A stretch of DNA of 64,000 nucleotides from Dermabacter hominis NBRC 106157 (GTDB lineage: Bacteria > Actinomycetota > Actinomycetes > Actinomycetales > Dermabacteraceae), in assembly GCF_001570785.1 (NCBI RefSeq), contig NZ_BCSI01000002.1, positions 62,001 to 126,000 on the forward strand, written 5' to 3'. The position numbers and the translations under genes are program-made. Within the stretch, counting starts at the first letter, position 1; every line of letters starts with the position of its first letter. This document shows, in pieces, positions 16,522-25,552 of the stretch. Under the pieces are notes generated by a model that was not told the origin of the DNA, did no database searches, and saw only the letters and a list, made by a program, of their open reading frames with translations.

Positions 16522-16769
16522 CCGCCGGGCAACCGTCCGAGAGAGTGCGTACGGGCTGGGCGCCGATCCTCACCCCGGGGACTCGCGTGACGGCTCGTTA
16601 CGCGCTCGATCCGCGGACCCATAAGGGGCGCGAGAAGGTCGCAGATGCCCTCGGCTACGTTGTTGAAACAGACGAGGAAACGGTCACTATCCACACGAAA
16701 CGTGGATACGCGAGGATTCCTCGCGTGTTGATCGTGGCCGTTCGGGAGGTTCCTCCTCCGCCTCGCTAG
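16518..16769 (+). CDS. small SH3-like domain protein
   Basis: The 83-aa product reads as a small beta barrel: GTRVTARYALDPR, an ADALGYVVETDEETVTIHTKRGYARIPRVLIVAVREVPPPPR core and a proline end. It recalls the N-terminal domain of actinobacterial Rv0428c-type GNAT proteins, here standing alone without an acetyltransferase. It overlaps the permease stop by 4 bp (ATGA) and ends ten bases before the DUF5926 gene. Function unknown. Confidence 0.7.
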   Translation: MTAGQPSERVRTGWAPILTPGTRVTARYALDPRTHKGREKVADALGYVVETDEETVTIHTKRGYARIPRVLIVAVREVPPPPR

Positions 16770-16778
16770 ACTTGGGCC

Positions 16779-17603
16779 ATGACTTCTAGCACCACTCTCG
16801 TTCGCCGCCCGTTCGAAGGCCTCGTTGCCGAGCATGATCTCGTTGCGATGCGCCAGCTCATCCCGTCGGCGACTCTCGACGCGACCCTCGCCCCTGAATT
16901 CGGTGGCGGCGACGTCATCATCGCCACGATCCTTCCCATGAACTGGGCGGCGATCAAGCGTGATAACGGCACCGTCATGCTCGGGATGCAGGCGAGCGTT
17001 CCCGGCAACGATACGTCCCGAGGTCTCGGCGCAGCGCTCATGCAGGCGCTTGATTCGGAGCCCGGAACGGCAGTAACGACGGTGAAGGTCGCGGATGATT
17101 CCCCGCGTCTCCAGGATCTCCTCGTCATCGATGAGAACTACACCGTCGATGTCCACGACTCGTTCGAGTACTGGCTCGGAGCGGGAGCGGAGCGTACCGA
17201 GCAGATCGAGGAGGGGCTCGAGAAGGCGAACGAGGCGATTATGCCGACGGCCGCCGTCGGCGGGCTGCCGCACGCGTACTGGGTTGATGCCGGCCCGAAG
17301 GAGCACTTGCGCTGGGTTCTCGACGAAAGCGAAGACCGCGTGATCGACGCGGTTGCGCGCCTGCACGCGAAGCGTCAGTCTGGCATTGGCGAAGGCACGC
17401 GCTACGTGGGCTCGTTCCGCGCCGATGGCCTCACGATTCCCGTGTGGGATCTGCCGAAGGGCTTCGGAGTCGAGGGTGTGGAAAACGAGGTTCCCCAGTT
17501 CCTGAAGCGCTTCGAAGAGGCGCTGTCGAGCGAGGAGCCGCTCACGGCACTTGAGCGACGCGCTCGCGGCGGTATCGTCGCGCGCGAGGTGACTCTGCGA
17601 TGA
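16779..17603 (+). CDS. DUF5926 family protein
   Basis: The 274-aa soluble protein matches the actinobacterial DUF5926 family (LVRRPFEGLVAEHDLVAMRQLIPSAT at the start, WDLPKGFGVEGVE near the end). The N-terminal segment recalls SEC-C/zinc-linked proteins in some relatives, but no Cys cluster is present here. Its role is unknown. TAGACT ends 6 nt before the ATG with no ribosome site, so it may have its own leaderless promoter that overlaps the stop of the upstream gene. It overlaps the glycosyltransferase by 4 bp (ATGA), a neighbour it often has in actinobacteria as far as I recall. Confidence 0.8.
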   Translation: MTSSTTLVRRPFEGLVAEHDLVAMRQLIPSATLDATLAPEFGGGDVIIATILPMNWAAIKRDNGTVMLGMQASVPGNDTSRGLGAALMQALDSEPGTAVTTVKVADDSPRLQDLLVIDENYTVDVHDSFEYWLGAGAERTEQIEEGLEKANEAIMPTAAVGGLPHAYWVDAGPKEHLRWVLDESEDRVIDAVARLHAKRQSGIGEGTRYVGSFRADGLTIPVWDLPKGFGVEGVENEVPQFLKRFEEALSSEEPLTALERRARGGIVAREVTLR

Positions 17604-18562
17604 CCGGCGTCGACGCCGCGCAGATGGGAGGTGCGCGACCCACGCGGGTCGCGGTTGTCATCCCCGCGAAGGACGAGGCTGAACGCATCGAACGGACCGT
17701 TGCCGCCTCGTTCGCGATCCGCGGCGTCGACCTCGTTGTCGTTGTCGATGATGGCTCATCCGATGCCACGGCGGCTCTTGCGAAGGGTGCCGGCGCGGTA
17801 GTGGTGCGTCACCGCACCAATCGCGGCAAGGCGGCAGCGATGGCGACCGGTGCCCGGGTCGTGCACATGCGAGAGGAGACCGAGCACGCCGAACGGCTCA
17901 ACGAGTCCGCTACCCCCAGCCAGGCGGTTGAGCCGCCACGCGCGCTTCTCTTTATCGATGCCGACATGCAGGATTCGGCCTCAGGCGCGCAACCGCTCGT
18001 CGAGGCGGTCCTTGAGGACGGCGTGGATATGGCGATCGCGACGCTCCCCGCGCAAGAGGGCGCAGCTGGCATGGGCTTCGTGGTGAAAACTGCCCGTAAC
18101 GGAATCCGCAAGGCCACCGGGTTCGAGACCGTGCAGCCTCTCAGTGGCACGCGCTGTATCACGCGAGAAACCTGGGATGCCGTGCAGCCTCTCGCCGCCG
18201 GGTGGGGAGTGGAAACCGGCTTGACGATTGACGCGCTTCACCAGGGGTTTTGGGTCAAGGAGATCCCTGCCGACCTCACGCATCGCGCTACCGGCAAGGA
18301 CCTGCGCTCGCAGCTTCATCGCGCAAACCAGCTGAAGGACGTCATGCGCGCGCTCTCGAAGCGGCGGTCTCTTTCGCCGAATGATCCGCTTGGCGAGGAC
18401 GGCGAGGTGCGCACGCTCACGGGCGATCGCACCGAGGCGCCCGAGTTCGTGGAGAACCCTCCCGTGAAGCACTTCGCGGTGCCGTCCCTCGAGAAGAACG
18501 CGCAGGTTAAAGCTCCTTCGGAGGAGACGGTGGACGAGCCTCGCGAGGAGCCCGAACAATAA
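17600..18562 (+). CDS. family 2 glycosyltransferase
   Basis: The 320-aa protein has a GT-A fold: VAVVIPAKDEAERI at the start, VVVVDDGSSDATAALA, then FIDADMQD as the D-x-D metal and nucleotide-sugar site near residue 118. Later segments (LSGTRCITRETW, GWGVETGLTIDAL) fit inverting GT2 enzymes acting on lipid-linked acceptors such as polyprenyl phosphate. A 70-residue hydrophilic tail follows the domain and no membrane helix is present. It is coupled to the DUF5926 gene and overlaps the 3' end of the convergent membrane-protein gene by 56 bp. Confidence 0.83.
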   Translation: MTGVDAAQMGGARPTRVAVVIPAKDEAERIERTVAASFAIRGVDLVVVVDDGSSDATAALAKGAGAVVVRHRTNRGKAAAMATGARVVHMREETEHAERLNESATPSQAVEPPRALLFIDADMQDSASGAQPLVEAVLEDGVDMAIATLPAQEGAAGMGFVVKTARNGIRKATGFETVQPLSGTRCITRETWDAVQPLAAGWGVETGLTIDALHQGFWVKEIPADLTHRATGKDLRSQLHRANQLKDVMRALSKRRSLSPNDPLGEDGEVRTLTGDRTEAPEFVENPPVKHFAVPSLEKNAQVKAPSEETVDEPREEPEQ

Positions 18563-20516
18563 GAGCCGCGCGAGCCGCAAGGCTGAATGCGAGGCCCACG
18601 ACATAGGCGAGGCCCACGAGAACGAGACCGGTATCGTTCGTGAGCGCCCCAATCCACGCGCCAGCTATGGCTGCGAGGCGTATGGCATAGAGGTGGGGGA
18701 GTTCGTGCGCGAGGCGTCCCCGCCGCACCGCGCCGTAGGTGAGCGCGATGGCCGCGAGCACGGGCGGGGCCATGAGAAGTGGCGAATAGAGCGTGAGCGG
18801 CTCGAGCATGCGCATCGTGCGATCCGCAAACACGGTCCAGAACTGTGAAGCGGCGCCCGCGAGCGATCCTGCGTCCACGAGCGTGGCGACGAACTCGCCG
18901 AGATGCGTGCGCGAGGAGGCGGGGCGCATGTAGTCGAGAGCACCCGCGAGGGCAAACACCCCTGTGCCCGCCGCGAGTGCGGCGAGAACGTGCCACGGTC
19001 GCAGCCGGATCCCACTCAGGGCGAGGCAGGCCACGAGGGTCACCGGGGCGTAGATGAGGGCGCTTCCGGCGTCGGCACCCATGCCCGGCGCGATCGAACA
19101 AAGCCCCACGATCAGGCCCGTTGCTGCCACGAGAGTGACGCGCGCCAACCCCGCTCGCCGGCCGGCTGTGAAGGCGGGAAGTGCGTGTATGAGCATGCCT
19201 ACCCCGAGCGCCCATGCCGCCAGTGTGATGCCCGTGATGTGGTTGCTCAACCCGTAGAACCGTCCGCCGTAAATCGGTTGATTTCCGAGCAGCGAGGTGA
19301 AGCTCGCGTGTGAGCCGAGCGCGGCGTCGAGGAGGATCGCGCCGGCCGTCATGAGAGCCGCGAGTGCGGGGGTGAGGAGCCGGCGACTGTGTTCGGGGAG
19401 CGCCGAGGCGAGTAGACGTACGCCGAATGTGAGGCCTGCGCCGAGCGTAGCTGTGCCGATGATCGTCCACGCCGCGATCGCGAAAAGAGGATGAACGCCT
19501 AGGTTAATGAGGGCGCTGAGCGGCATGACGCTCGAGGTGTAACCCACGGGAAGCGCGAGAATGCTGACGTTCGCGATATGCCGCGCCGCCGGGACGCGTC
19601 GCGCGAGGGCACCCGAAATAAGAAGGATAGCGACGATCGCGCCGAGCAGAGGGGCGAGGGAATCCTCGGTGGTGCGGGACGCGAACGTGATCTCGCGAGC
19701 GTGCGCGAGCTGGGTGCCTTTGGTGGTGGGGGTTCCGACGGCGGCTCGGCCGATACCGAGTTGCTCCGTGCCGGTGAAGCTCGCCGCGAGGTCGAGATTC
19801 ATGACGACGCCGACCTGGCGCGTCGACGGGCTCGTGAGAAACGCCGGACCCCAGCGCGAATCGATGTACACCTGAAGGTTGAGCGGTGTGGGAAGCGCAT
19901 CGTAGCCGCGCGTGTGCTCCACCTCGTACGTGTCCGCGGGGGAGGGGTTGAGGGAGCCGACGCTTGCGAGTGCCACTCCGCGCTCGCCACAGTCGCCCGC
20001 GTGCTTCGCGAACGCTGCATCGATGTCGCGAACACTTCGTTCGTGCTCGAGCCTGCTTACTCCTCGACCGGTTGCGACGTCGCCGAGATCGACGAGAGAG
20101 ATGCCGGCTTCGGCGAGGGCGGAGGTGGCGTCGGACAGCTCGACTTCTCCCGGTGTGCCGCTCGCCCCATTGGTACTCGTGTGCGTCAGTGCCGGTGTTC
20201 GCGTGCCCGTGGCGAGAGTAGCGAGCCCCTGACGTTTCGTGGGCATGACCGATTCGCTCGAGAGGGCGAGCCCTGCCGTGCCGGAATTCTCGGCAAAACA
20301 CCACAGGGCCGGGGTGTCCTCTTTTGTGATGTCATTCCACGTGAGGCCGCTTGTCACGAACACCGTGCGGACCGCGCGCTCGGGGGGTGCCGCGTCCTTG
20401 CGAAGACTTCCCCAGTGGAGGGAAGGGGCAAGGATGAGTGCAGCGAGGAGCGCGAGGCATGCGGCCACAATGGCCGCGCCCGCGAGGCGCTCACGCGCAT
20501 GAGAGGTGTCGTGCAT
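18507..20516 (-). CDS. polytopic membrane protein with large extracytoplasmic domain
   Basis: The 669-aa protein has one N-terminal helix, a soluble domain of about 270 residues, then about nine helices. The membrane half contains GGRFYGLSNHITGI and APGMGADAGSALI, a combination I know from a conserved actinobacterial membrane family in which an extracytoplasmic alkaline-phosphatase-like domain precedes the helices. No phosphatase metal motif is obvious here. The start at 20514-20516 is 7 nt after TACGCT on the minus strand, without a ribosome site. Its last 56 bp overlap the glycosyltransferase gene tail to tail; the two are often neighbours and might act together on envelope glycans. Confidence 0.75.
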   Translation of the reverse strand: MHDTSHARERLAGAAIVAACLALLAALILAPSLHWGSLRKDAAPPERAVRTVFVTSGLTWNDITKEDTPALWCFAENSGTAGLALSSESVMPTKRQGLATLATGTRTPALTHTSTNGASGTPGEVELSDATSALAEAGISLVDLGDVATGRGVSRLEHERSVRDIDAAFAKHAGDCGERGVALASVGSLNPSPADTYEVEHTRGYDALPTPLNLQVYIDSRWGPAFLTSPSTRQVGVVMNLDLAASFTGTEQLGIGRAAVGTPTTKGTQLAHAREITFASRTTEDSLAPLLGAIVAILLISGALARRVPAARHIANVSILALPVGYTSSVMPLSALINLGVHPLFAIAAWTIIGTATLGAGLTFGVRLLASALPEHSRRLLTPALAALMTAGAILLDAALGSHASFTSLLGNQPIYGGRFYGLSNHITGITLAAWALGVGMLIHALPAFTAGRRAGLARVTLVAATGLIVGLCSIAPGMGADAGSALIYAPVTLVACLALSGIRLRPWHVLAALAAGTGVFALAGALDYMRPASSRTHLGEFVATLVDAGSLAGAASQFWTVFADRTMRMLEPLTLYSPLLMAPPVLAAIALTYGAVRRGRLAHELPHLYAIRLAAIAGAWIGALTNDTGLVLVGLAYVVGLAFSLAARAALIVRAPREARPPSPPKEL

Positions 20517-20523
20517 GGACTCA

Positions 20524-20554
20524 AGCGTAGCGATCGAGCACATGCCCGTACTCT
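20524..20554. promoter_or_regulatory. divergent leaderless promoters (membrane protein / pheA)
   Basis: TACGCT on the minus strand (20524-20529) is 7 nt before the membrane-protein ATG; TACTCT on the plus strand (20549-20554) is 7 nt before the pheA ATG. The gap between the two start codons is 45 bp and neither has a ribosome site. Confidence 0.6.
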
Positions 20555-20561
20555 TAGTGAC

Positions 20562-21530
20562 ATGCGATATGGATTCCTCGGCCCCGAGACAACCTTCACC
20601 CATCAGGCACTCCTCCAAGCGCTCATGGGCCCGCTGCCGGTGCGACCCGACGATGGGGAGCACACGCTCGTGCCCTATCGAAGCGTTGCCGAAGCGATTG
20701 GCGATCTCGTTGCCGGCGACGTCGACGCAATGATGGCCCCGATCGAGAACTCAGTCGAGGGAGGCGTCTCCGGCACCCTCGACGTCCTCTCCGCGACCGG
20801 CGGCATCACGATCGTGGCCGAGCAGATAGTTCCCATCACCTTTGTGCTTGCGACGCGCGTGCCGTCGAACCTCGAGAATCTTGAAGCCGTCTACTCTCAC
20901 CCGCATGCGCAGGCGCAGTGCCAGGGGTTCGTGCGTGACAACATTCCCGGCGCATCGCCCCAGCCCGCGCTTTCGACCGCCGCTGCGGCCCGCGAGATCG
21001 CGGAGCTCGACGACGCAGATCCGCGTGCCCGCACCGCCGCCGCGATCTGCTCGCCGCTCGCCGCCGAACATTTTGGGCTGCACGTCGTCGCCGAGGGCAT
21101 CGAGGACACGAAGGGTGCCGAAACCCGCTTTGTGCTCGTGGAGCGCGACGGTCTCATCCCCGCGCGCACGGGCGCGGACAAAACAACGATCGTCGCCCAC
21201 CTCGCCCACGACCGCTCTGGCTCCCTCCTCGAGATGCTCGAGGTGCTCAGCTCCAACGGCGTGAACCTCTCCCGCATCGAATCAAGGCCCATCGGTGACG
21301 CGCTTGGCCGCTACTCCTTCTCCCTCGACCTCGAGGGTCACATCGAGGACCGCCGAGTCGCCTCGGCACTGCGCGGCTTGCATCGCATCTGCTCGCGCAT
21401 CGTGTTCCTCGGCTCGTACAGTCGGGCCGACGGTTCCGTGCCCTACGTTGTGGACCACAACACCGACACGGCCTACGAGGAAGCCCGCAGCTTCGTTGCG
21501 GGCCTCGAGGCGCTCATCGCGAGAGACTGA
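20562..21530 (+). CDS. pheA: prephenate dehydratase
   Basis: The 322-aa protein converts prephenate to phenylpyruvate in phenylalanine synthesis. It starts with RYGFLGPETTFTHQAL, has PIENSVEGGVSGTLD (substrate site), GAETRFVLVER with the catalytic T-R-F, and a C-terminal ACT domain with LSRIESRPIGD, the ESRP motif that binds phenylalanine for feedback control. It is a monofunctional type without chorismate mutase. The start is 7 nt after TACTCT with no ribosome site. Confidence 0.95.
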   Translation: MRYGFLGPETTFTHQALLQALMGPLPVRPDDGEHTLVPYRSVAEAIGDLVAGDVDAMMAPIENSVEGGVSGTLDVLSATGGITIVAEQIVPITFVLATRVPSNLENLEAVYSHPHAQAQCQGFVRDNIPGASPQPALSTAAAAREIAELDDADPRARTAAAICSPLAAEHFGLHVVAEGIEDTKGAETRFVLVERDGLIPARTGADKTTIVAHLAHDRSGSLLEMLEVLSSNGVNLSRIESRPIGDALGRYSFSLDLEGHIEDRRVASALRGLHRICSRIVFLGSYSRADGSVPYVVDHNTDTAYEEARSFVAGLEALIARD

Positions 21531-21536
21531 CGCCGC

Positions 21537-22478
21537 TTAGCGGGCGCAGCGAATGAGGAGCGCGCCCGCATCGACGCGCGTCACGAGGTGCGTGGCGTTG
21601 CCGACGTAGTCGCCGTCGACCTGAACGGGGAGAGCCTTCGACGTGCTCACGACAGCCTCGCGGGCCTGGAACGTGCGGTGGTTGGAGATTTTCGCGAGAG
21701 TTTTGGGTCCTCCCGGAAGCACGAGCTGGCCGAGGATCTGGGAAAAGCCCGCCGCGCCCTTCCAGTCGAGGGCGAGAATCTCGAGGGAGCCGTTTGAGCG
21801 ATCAGCTCCGGGCATGAGCGTAATTCCGCCCGGGAGGCGCCCCACGTTGCCGATCATGACCGTGCGGGCATTGAGCGTCTTCGGAGACCGACCATCGAGC
21901 TCAAGGTCGACGCTTTGCCCGCGCCCCACGATCTTCTTCGCTCCCGCCACCACGTAGGCGAGCCAGCCCACGGCCTTCTTGAGCTTCGAGTTGGTGTTCT
22001 CCATGATGACCGCATCGAAACCGAAGCCCGCGATCACGAGGAACGGTTCTTCCTTCGCACCACTCGCATCCTCGAGGCTCTCGCCGTGCTGCAGGTAGCC
22101 GAGGTCCGCAGTGAGGGCTTCACCCGTGAGGGCGACCCTGACCGCGCCGCGCAGATTATCGATCGGAATGTCGAGGTTGCGCGCAAAAAGGTTACCGGTG
22201 CCCATCGGGATGATGCCGAGCGCCACGCCAGTATGGGCGAGCCCCGCGGCGACGAGGCGCACCGTGCCATCGCCACCGGCCGCGAGGACAACCGAGCAGC
22301 CGTCGGACACCGCCTGCTGAGCCTGACCAAAGCCCGCATCCTCCACGGTTGTTTCGTAGAACGACACCTGCGCATCCGGGTCCACACTGAAGACGTGGCT
22401 CACGACCCGGCCGCGAAATTCGGCGACATCCTTGAGCTTTGACGGGTTGACGACGACCCCAACGTGTAGTTTTTCCAC
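21537..22478 (-). CDS. diacylglycerol kinase-family lipid kinase
   Basis: The 313-aa protein has the DgkB/LCB5-like catalytic domain: [10 protein letters not shown] near the start, [16 protein letters not shown] (GGDGT nucleotide site, about residue 80) and [18 protein letters not shown]. The C-terminal half is the beta-sandwich with [18 protein letters not shown]. It phosphorylates diacylglycerol or a related lipid and returns it to phospholipid synthesis. The start is GTG; TATGCT lies 6 nt before it, and the spacer contains GGAG. Confidence 0.87.
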   Translation of the reverse strand: MEKLHVGVVVNPSKLKDVAEFRGRVVSHVFSVDPDAQVSFYETTVEDAGFGQAQQAVSDGCSVVLAAGGDGTVRLVAAGLAHTGVALGIIPMGTGNLFARNLDIPIDNLRGAVRVALTGEALTADLGYLQHGESLEDASGAKEEPFLVIAGFGFDAVIMENTNSKLKKAVGWLAYVVAGAKKIVGRGQSVDLELDGRSPKTLNARTVMIGNVGRLPGGITLMPGADRSNGSLEILALDWKGAAGFSQILGQLVLPGGPKTLAKISNHRTFQAREAVVSTSKALPVQVDGDYVGNATHLVTRVDAGALLIRCAR

Positions 22479-22484
22479 CGCTCC

Positions 22485-22515
22485 AGCATACGGGGGCGGC
22501 GTGGCACTGTACCCT
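22485..22515. promoter_or_regulatory. divergent leaderless promoters (lipid kinase / serS)
   Basis: TATGCT on the minus strand (22485-22490) is 6 nt before the kinase GTG; TACCCT on the plus strand (22510-22515) is 7 nt before the serS ATG. The gap between starts is 44 bp. Confidence 0.6.
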
Positions 22516-22522
22516 GGAAAAC

Positions 22523-23782
22523 ATGATCGATCTGCGATTGCTCCGTGAGAACCCCGAACGCGTGCGCGAGGCCCAAAAAGCGCGTCGCCGCGACCCCAAA
22601 ACTGTTGACGCCGTGCTCGAAGCCGACCAGGCCTGGCGTGAGGCCACGCAGTCGTTTGAGTCGCTGCGTGCCGAACAGAAATCCTTCGGCAAGAAGGTCG
22701 CCCAGGCCAAGGGTGAGGAAAAGCAGGCTCTCGTTGCCGAAGCGAAAGAGCTGAGTCAGAAGGTCAAGGACCTCGAGCAGCGCGCAGGCGAAGCTGAGGA
22801 GGCGCGCGAGAAGGCGCTGCGTGCGATCCCCAACATCGCGGAAGGCGCCCCCGAAGGGCTCGAAGAGGACTTTGAGGTCCGCGAGACCCACGGCGAGATC
22901 CCGAGCTTCGACTTTGACGTGCGCGATCACCTCGACATCGCCGAGAAGCTCAAGGCGATCGACATGCAGCGTGGCGCGAAAGTTTCCGGCTCGCGTTTCT
23001 ACTTCCTCACCGGGGTGGGTGCGCAACTTGAGCTCGCGATCCTCAACGCCGCACTCGACAAGGCAACCCGTGCGGGCTTCACGCCCGTCATCACGCCCAC
23101 CCTCGTTCTTCCTGAAACGATGGATGGCACCGGCTTCCTCGGTGAACACGCCGATGAGGTCTACCACCTCGACAAGGACGACGACCTCTACCTCGTCGGC
23201 ACGAGCGAGGTCGCGCTCGCGGGCTATCACCGCGACGAAGTTCTCGACCTCGACAATGGGCCCCTGCGCTACGCCGGGTGGAGCGCGTGCTACCGCCGCG
23301 AGGCGGGCAGCTACGGCAAGGACACGCGCGGCATCATCCGCGTCCACCAGTTCCACAAGGTCGAGATGTTCTCGTACTGCAAGCTCGAGGACTCCTACGA
23401 AGAACACGAGAGGCTCCTCGACATGGAGCGCGAGATGATGGCGCTCATCGATGTGCCCTACCGCGTGATCGATACCGCCGCGGGCGACCTCGGCACATCC
23501 GCCGCCCGCAAGTTTGACTGCGAGGCGTGGGTGCCGAGCCAGAACACGTACCGCGAGCTCACGTCCACGTCGAACTGCACGCAGTTCCAGGCGCGCCGCC
23601 TCAACATCCGCGAGCGAGTGGACGGGGCGCTCCGCCCAGTCGCGACCCTCAACGGCACTCTTGGCACGACCCGCTTCATCGTCGCGCTGCTCGAGAATCA
23701 CCAGCAGGCCGACGGCAGCGTCGTGGTTCCCGAGGGGCTGCGTCCCTACCTTGGCGGCCGCGAAATCTTCGAGGTTCGATGA
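22523..23782 (+). CDS. serS: seryl-tRNA synthetase
   Basis: The 419-aa class II synthetase has the N-terminal antiparallel coiled-coil arm (about 30-100) that grips the long variable arm of tRNA-Ser, and the catalytic domain with GTSEVALAG, the motif 2 stretch [24 protein letters not shown] and the motif 3 end [19 protein letters not shown]. Start at ATG 22523, 7 nt after TACCCT and without a ribosome site. Its TGA overlaps the next ATG. Two tRNA-Ser genes lie downstream (24.7 and 29.7 kb). Confidence 0.97.
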   Translation: MIDLRLLRENPERVREAQKARRRDPKTVDAVLEADQAWREATQSFESLRAEQKSFGKKVAQAKGEEKQALVAEAKELSQKVKDLEQRAGEAEEAREKALRAIPNIAEGAPEGLEEDFEVRETHGEIPSFDFDVRDHLDIAEKLKAIDMQRGAKVSGSRFYFLTGVGAQLELAILNAALDKATRAGFTPVITPTLVLPETMDGTGFLGEHADEVYHLDKDDDLYLVGTSEVALAGYHRDEVLDLDNGPLRYAGWSACYRREAGSYGKDTRGIIRVHQFHKVEMFSYCKLEDSYEEHERLLDMEREMMALIDVPYRVIDTAAGDLGTSAARKFDCEAWVPSQNTYRELTSTSNCTQFQARRLNIRERVDGALRPVATLNGTLGTTRFIVALLENHQQADGSVVVPEGLRPYLGGREIFEVR

Positions 23783-24657
23783 GTCCCGCGCGCAGCACCA
23801 AGGGCTTTGACGAGGCGCACCTTCGCGCTCTGCTCGAGCCTCTCGCGGGGCACCGGGCCCTGATTGGCCTCGACGTGGACGGCACCCTCGTTGACCACGC
23901 CGGCATCATGGACCCGCGGGTGAAGAAGGCGCTTCACGCGGTGCGCGAGGCTGGCCACCACATCGTGATCGCGACGGGCCGTTCGCTCAACACGACCCTC
24001 CCGATCGTGCGTGTGGCGGGCGTGTCAGACGGTTGGTCGGTGAGCGCGAACGGTGCCGTGACCACGAAAATTACCGGGGCTGGCGACGACGACTACAAGA
24101 TTGTCGAGACCGTTACTTTTGACCCCGAGCCCGCGCTACGCGCGATGTATCAGGCCGTCCCCACGGCGCGATTCGCGATTGAGAGGGCGAGCGGTGGCTT
24201 TATAGGGACCGAAAGCTTCGACGATCTCGACTTCGGCATCCAAGCGGAGCCTGCGAGTATCGAGGAGCTTTTCGGGGCGAAAGAGGTCGTGCGCGTCGTC
24301 GTGACAGCACCCGATATTCCCCTCGATGAGTTCGCGCGCATCGTCGAGCGCGCCGGCGTGAGCGGCTGTGAATACGCCGTGGGCTGGTCGAGCTGGCTCG
24401 ACATGTCAGCGCCCGGCACGACGAAGGCCAGCGCGCTTGAAGCGTTGCGCGAGCGCCTTGGCGTGGATCCCGAGCACACCGTGACAGTTGGGGATGGCTC
24501 GAACGATGTGGAAATGCTCGACTGGGCAGCCGTCGGCGTGGCAATGGGTCAGGCGAGCGAGCGCGTGAAGTCGTACGCCGACGCCGAGACCCTCAGCATT
24601 GACGAGCACGGCGCGGAGCTCGTGCTGCGCCACCTTCTCTCTGCTGACTCCCGCTAA
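23779..24657 (+). CDS. HAD hydrolase, Cof subfamily
   Basis: The 292-aa protein has DVDGTLVDH near residue 34 (nucleophile Asp), ATGRSLNTT (motif II Thr/Ser), a Cof-type cap and [13 protein letters not shown] near the C terminus (magnesium site). It is a cytoplasmic phosphatase of unknown substrate. The ATG overlaps the serS stop (ATGA), a pairing common in actinobacteria. It is the second Cof protein in the window but clearly diverged from the one at 3.1 kb. Confidence 0.88.
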   Translation: MSPARSTKGFDEAHLRALLEPLAGHRALIGLDVDGTLVDHAGIMDPRVKKALHAVREAGHHIVIATGRSLNTTLPIVRVAGVSDGWSVSANGAVTTKITGAGDDDYKIVETVTFDPEPALRAMYQAVPTARFAIERASGGFIGTESFDDLDFGIQAEPASIEELFGAKEVVRVVVTAPDIPLDEFARIVERAGVSGCEYAVGWSSWLDMSAPGTTKASALEALRERLGVDPEHTVTVGDGSNDVEMLDWAAVGVAMGQASERVKSYADAETLSIDEHGAELVLRHLLSADSR

Positions 24658-24716
24658 TTTTCTCCAGCCCGATAGCGCGTCGGGTAGGATGTACGGGCGC
24701 CTCGCAAGCGGCGCAA

Positions 24717-24804
24717 GGAGAGTTGACAGAGCGGCCGAATGTGGCGGTCTTGAAAACCGCTGTGCAGCAACCCTGCACCAAGGGTTCAAATCCCTTACTC
24801 TCCG
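24717..24804 (+). tRNA. tRNA-Ser (anticodon TGA, reads UCA)
   Basis: A 7-bp acceptor stem (24717-24723 with 24797-24803), an anticodon loop CTTGAAA inside a GCGGT/ACCGC stem, the long variable arm typical of serine tRNAs, and GGGTTCAAATCCC as the T arm. CCA is not encoded. TAGGAT at 24685-24690 is a likely -10 box. Confidence 0.93.
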
Positions 24805-24810
24805 CACTAG

Positions 24811-24877
24811 AGCACACGGGCTTGCCGTGTGCTGTTCCCCGTCTTCGACGTGCTGGGCACGTCGAGGACGGGGTTTT
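24811..24877 (+). terminator. two hairpins after tRNA-Ser, second one a strong terminator
   Basis: A 9-bp hairpin (24811-24819 with 24825-24833) is followed by a very long near-perfect hairpin (24837-24873, CCCCGTC...GACGGGG with an inner CGACGTGC/GCACGTCG) and TTTT. Confidence 0.85.
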
Positions 24878-24938
24878 GTATTCTCTGCCGCGTATATACG
24901 TACGATCGAGAGAGTCGAGCCCCACTAAGGAGACAATC

Positions 24939-25418
24939 ATGAACGTCAAACTCGCTCCGGGCGATAAGGCCCCCGACTTCGACCTCCCGCTCGTTGGTGG
25001 TGGTCGAATCACGCTCGCTGACCTCGCCGGCGAAAGTGCCCTCATCTGGTTCTACCCCGCCGCCGGAACCTCGCTGTGCACGCGTCAGGCGCGCGACCTT
25101 CGAGATCATGCCGAAGAACTCACTGCGAACGGTGCCCGCATTCTCGGCATTTCCCCCGACCCGATTGACAAGGTCGAGGAATTCGTGGAAAAAGAAAATC
25201 TTCCTTTTGCGATGGCCGCAGATGAGGACCATGCCGTCATGGAGGCGTACGGCGCTTGGGGCGAAAAGAATATGTACGGCGTGAAGAAGATGGGCGTGAT
25301 CCGCTCGAGCTTCGTTATCGATGCTCATGGCGTGCTCACCGCAGTGAAGTATCGCGTTGGCACCCCGAAACACGTGGAGTTTGTGCGCAAAGCTTTGAAC
25401 CTCGATGCGCAAATGTGA
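24939..25418 (+). CDS. peroxiredoxin (Bcp/PrxQ-like, single cysteine)
   Basis: The 159-aa protein follows the AhpC/Bcp fold: GDKAPDFDLPLVGGGRITLADL at the start, then PAAGTSLCTRQARDLRD in which P-x-x-x-T-x-x-C carries the peroxidatic Cys at about residue 47. The second Cys found five residues later in many PrxQ enzymes is replaced by Arg, and no other Cys exists in the protein, so it must work as a 1-Cys enzyme with an external thiol. AAGGAG lies six bases before the ATG. TACGAT at 24901-24906 is the probable -10 box. Confidence 0.9.
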   Translation: MNVKLAPGDKAPDFDLPLVGGGRITLADLAGESALIWFYPAAGTSLCTRQARDLRDHAEELTANGARILGISPDPIDKVEEFVEKENLPFAMAADEDHAVMEAYGAWGEKNMYGVKKMGVIRSSFVIDAHGVLTAVKYRVGTPKHVEFVRKALNLDAQM

Positions 25419-25460
25419 CGGCCCTCCCTAAACCTGAGAATTTCCGTCAGTAGGTGGTGC

Positions 25461-25466
25461 TACGTT
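25461..25466 (+). promoter_or_regulatory. possible -10 box of the lipoprotein array
   Basis: TACGTT lies in the 134-bp gap before the first lipoprotein gene. No good -35 is seen. The rest of the leader is rich in short GGGC/GCCC repeats (25485-25535) that could fold. Confidence 0.35.
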
Positions 25467-25552
25467 AGTCCGCGTTCCTTTGTGGGCCTCAAGGGCTCTG
25501 CGAAGGGCGAGACCCTTGGGCTGCTGGCCCTGACCAACACGAAAGGTTGACG

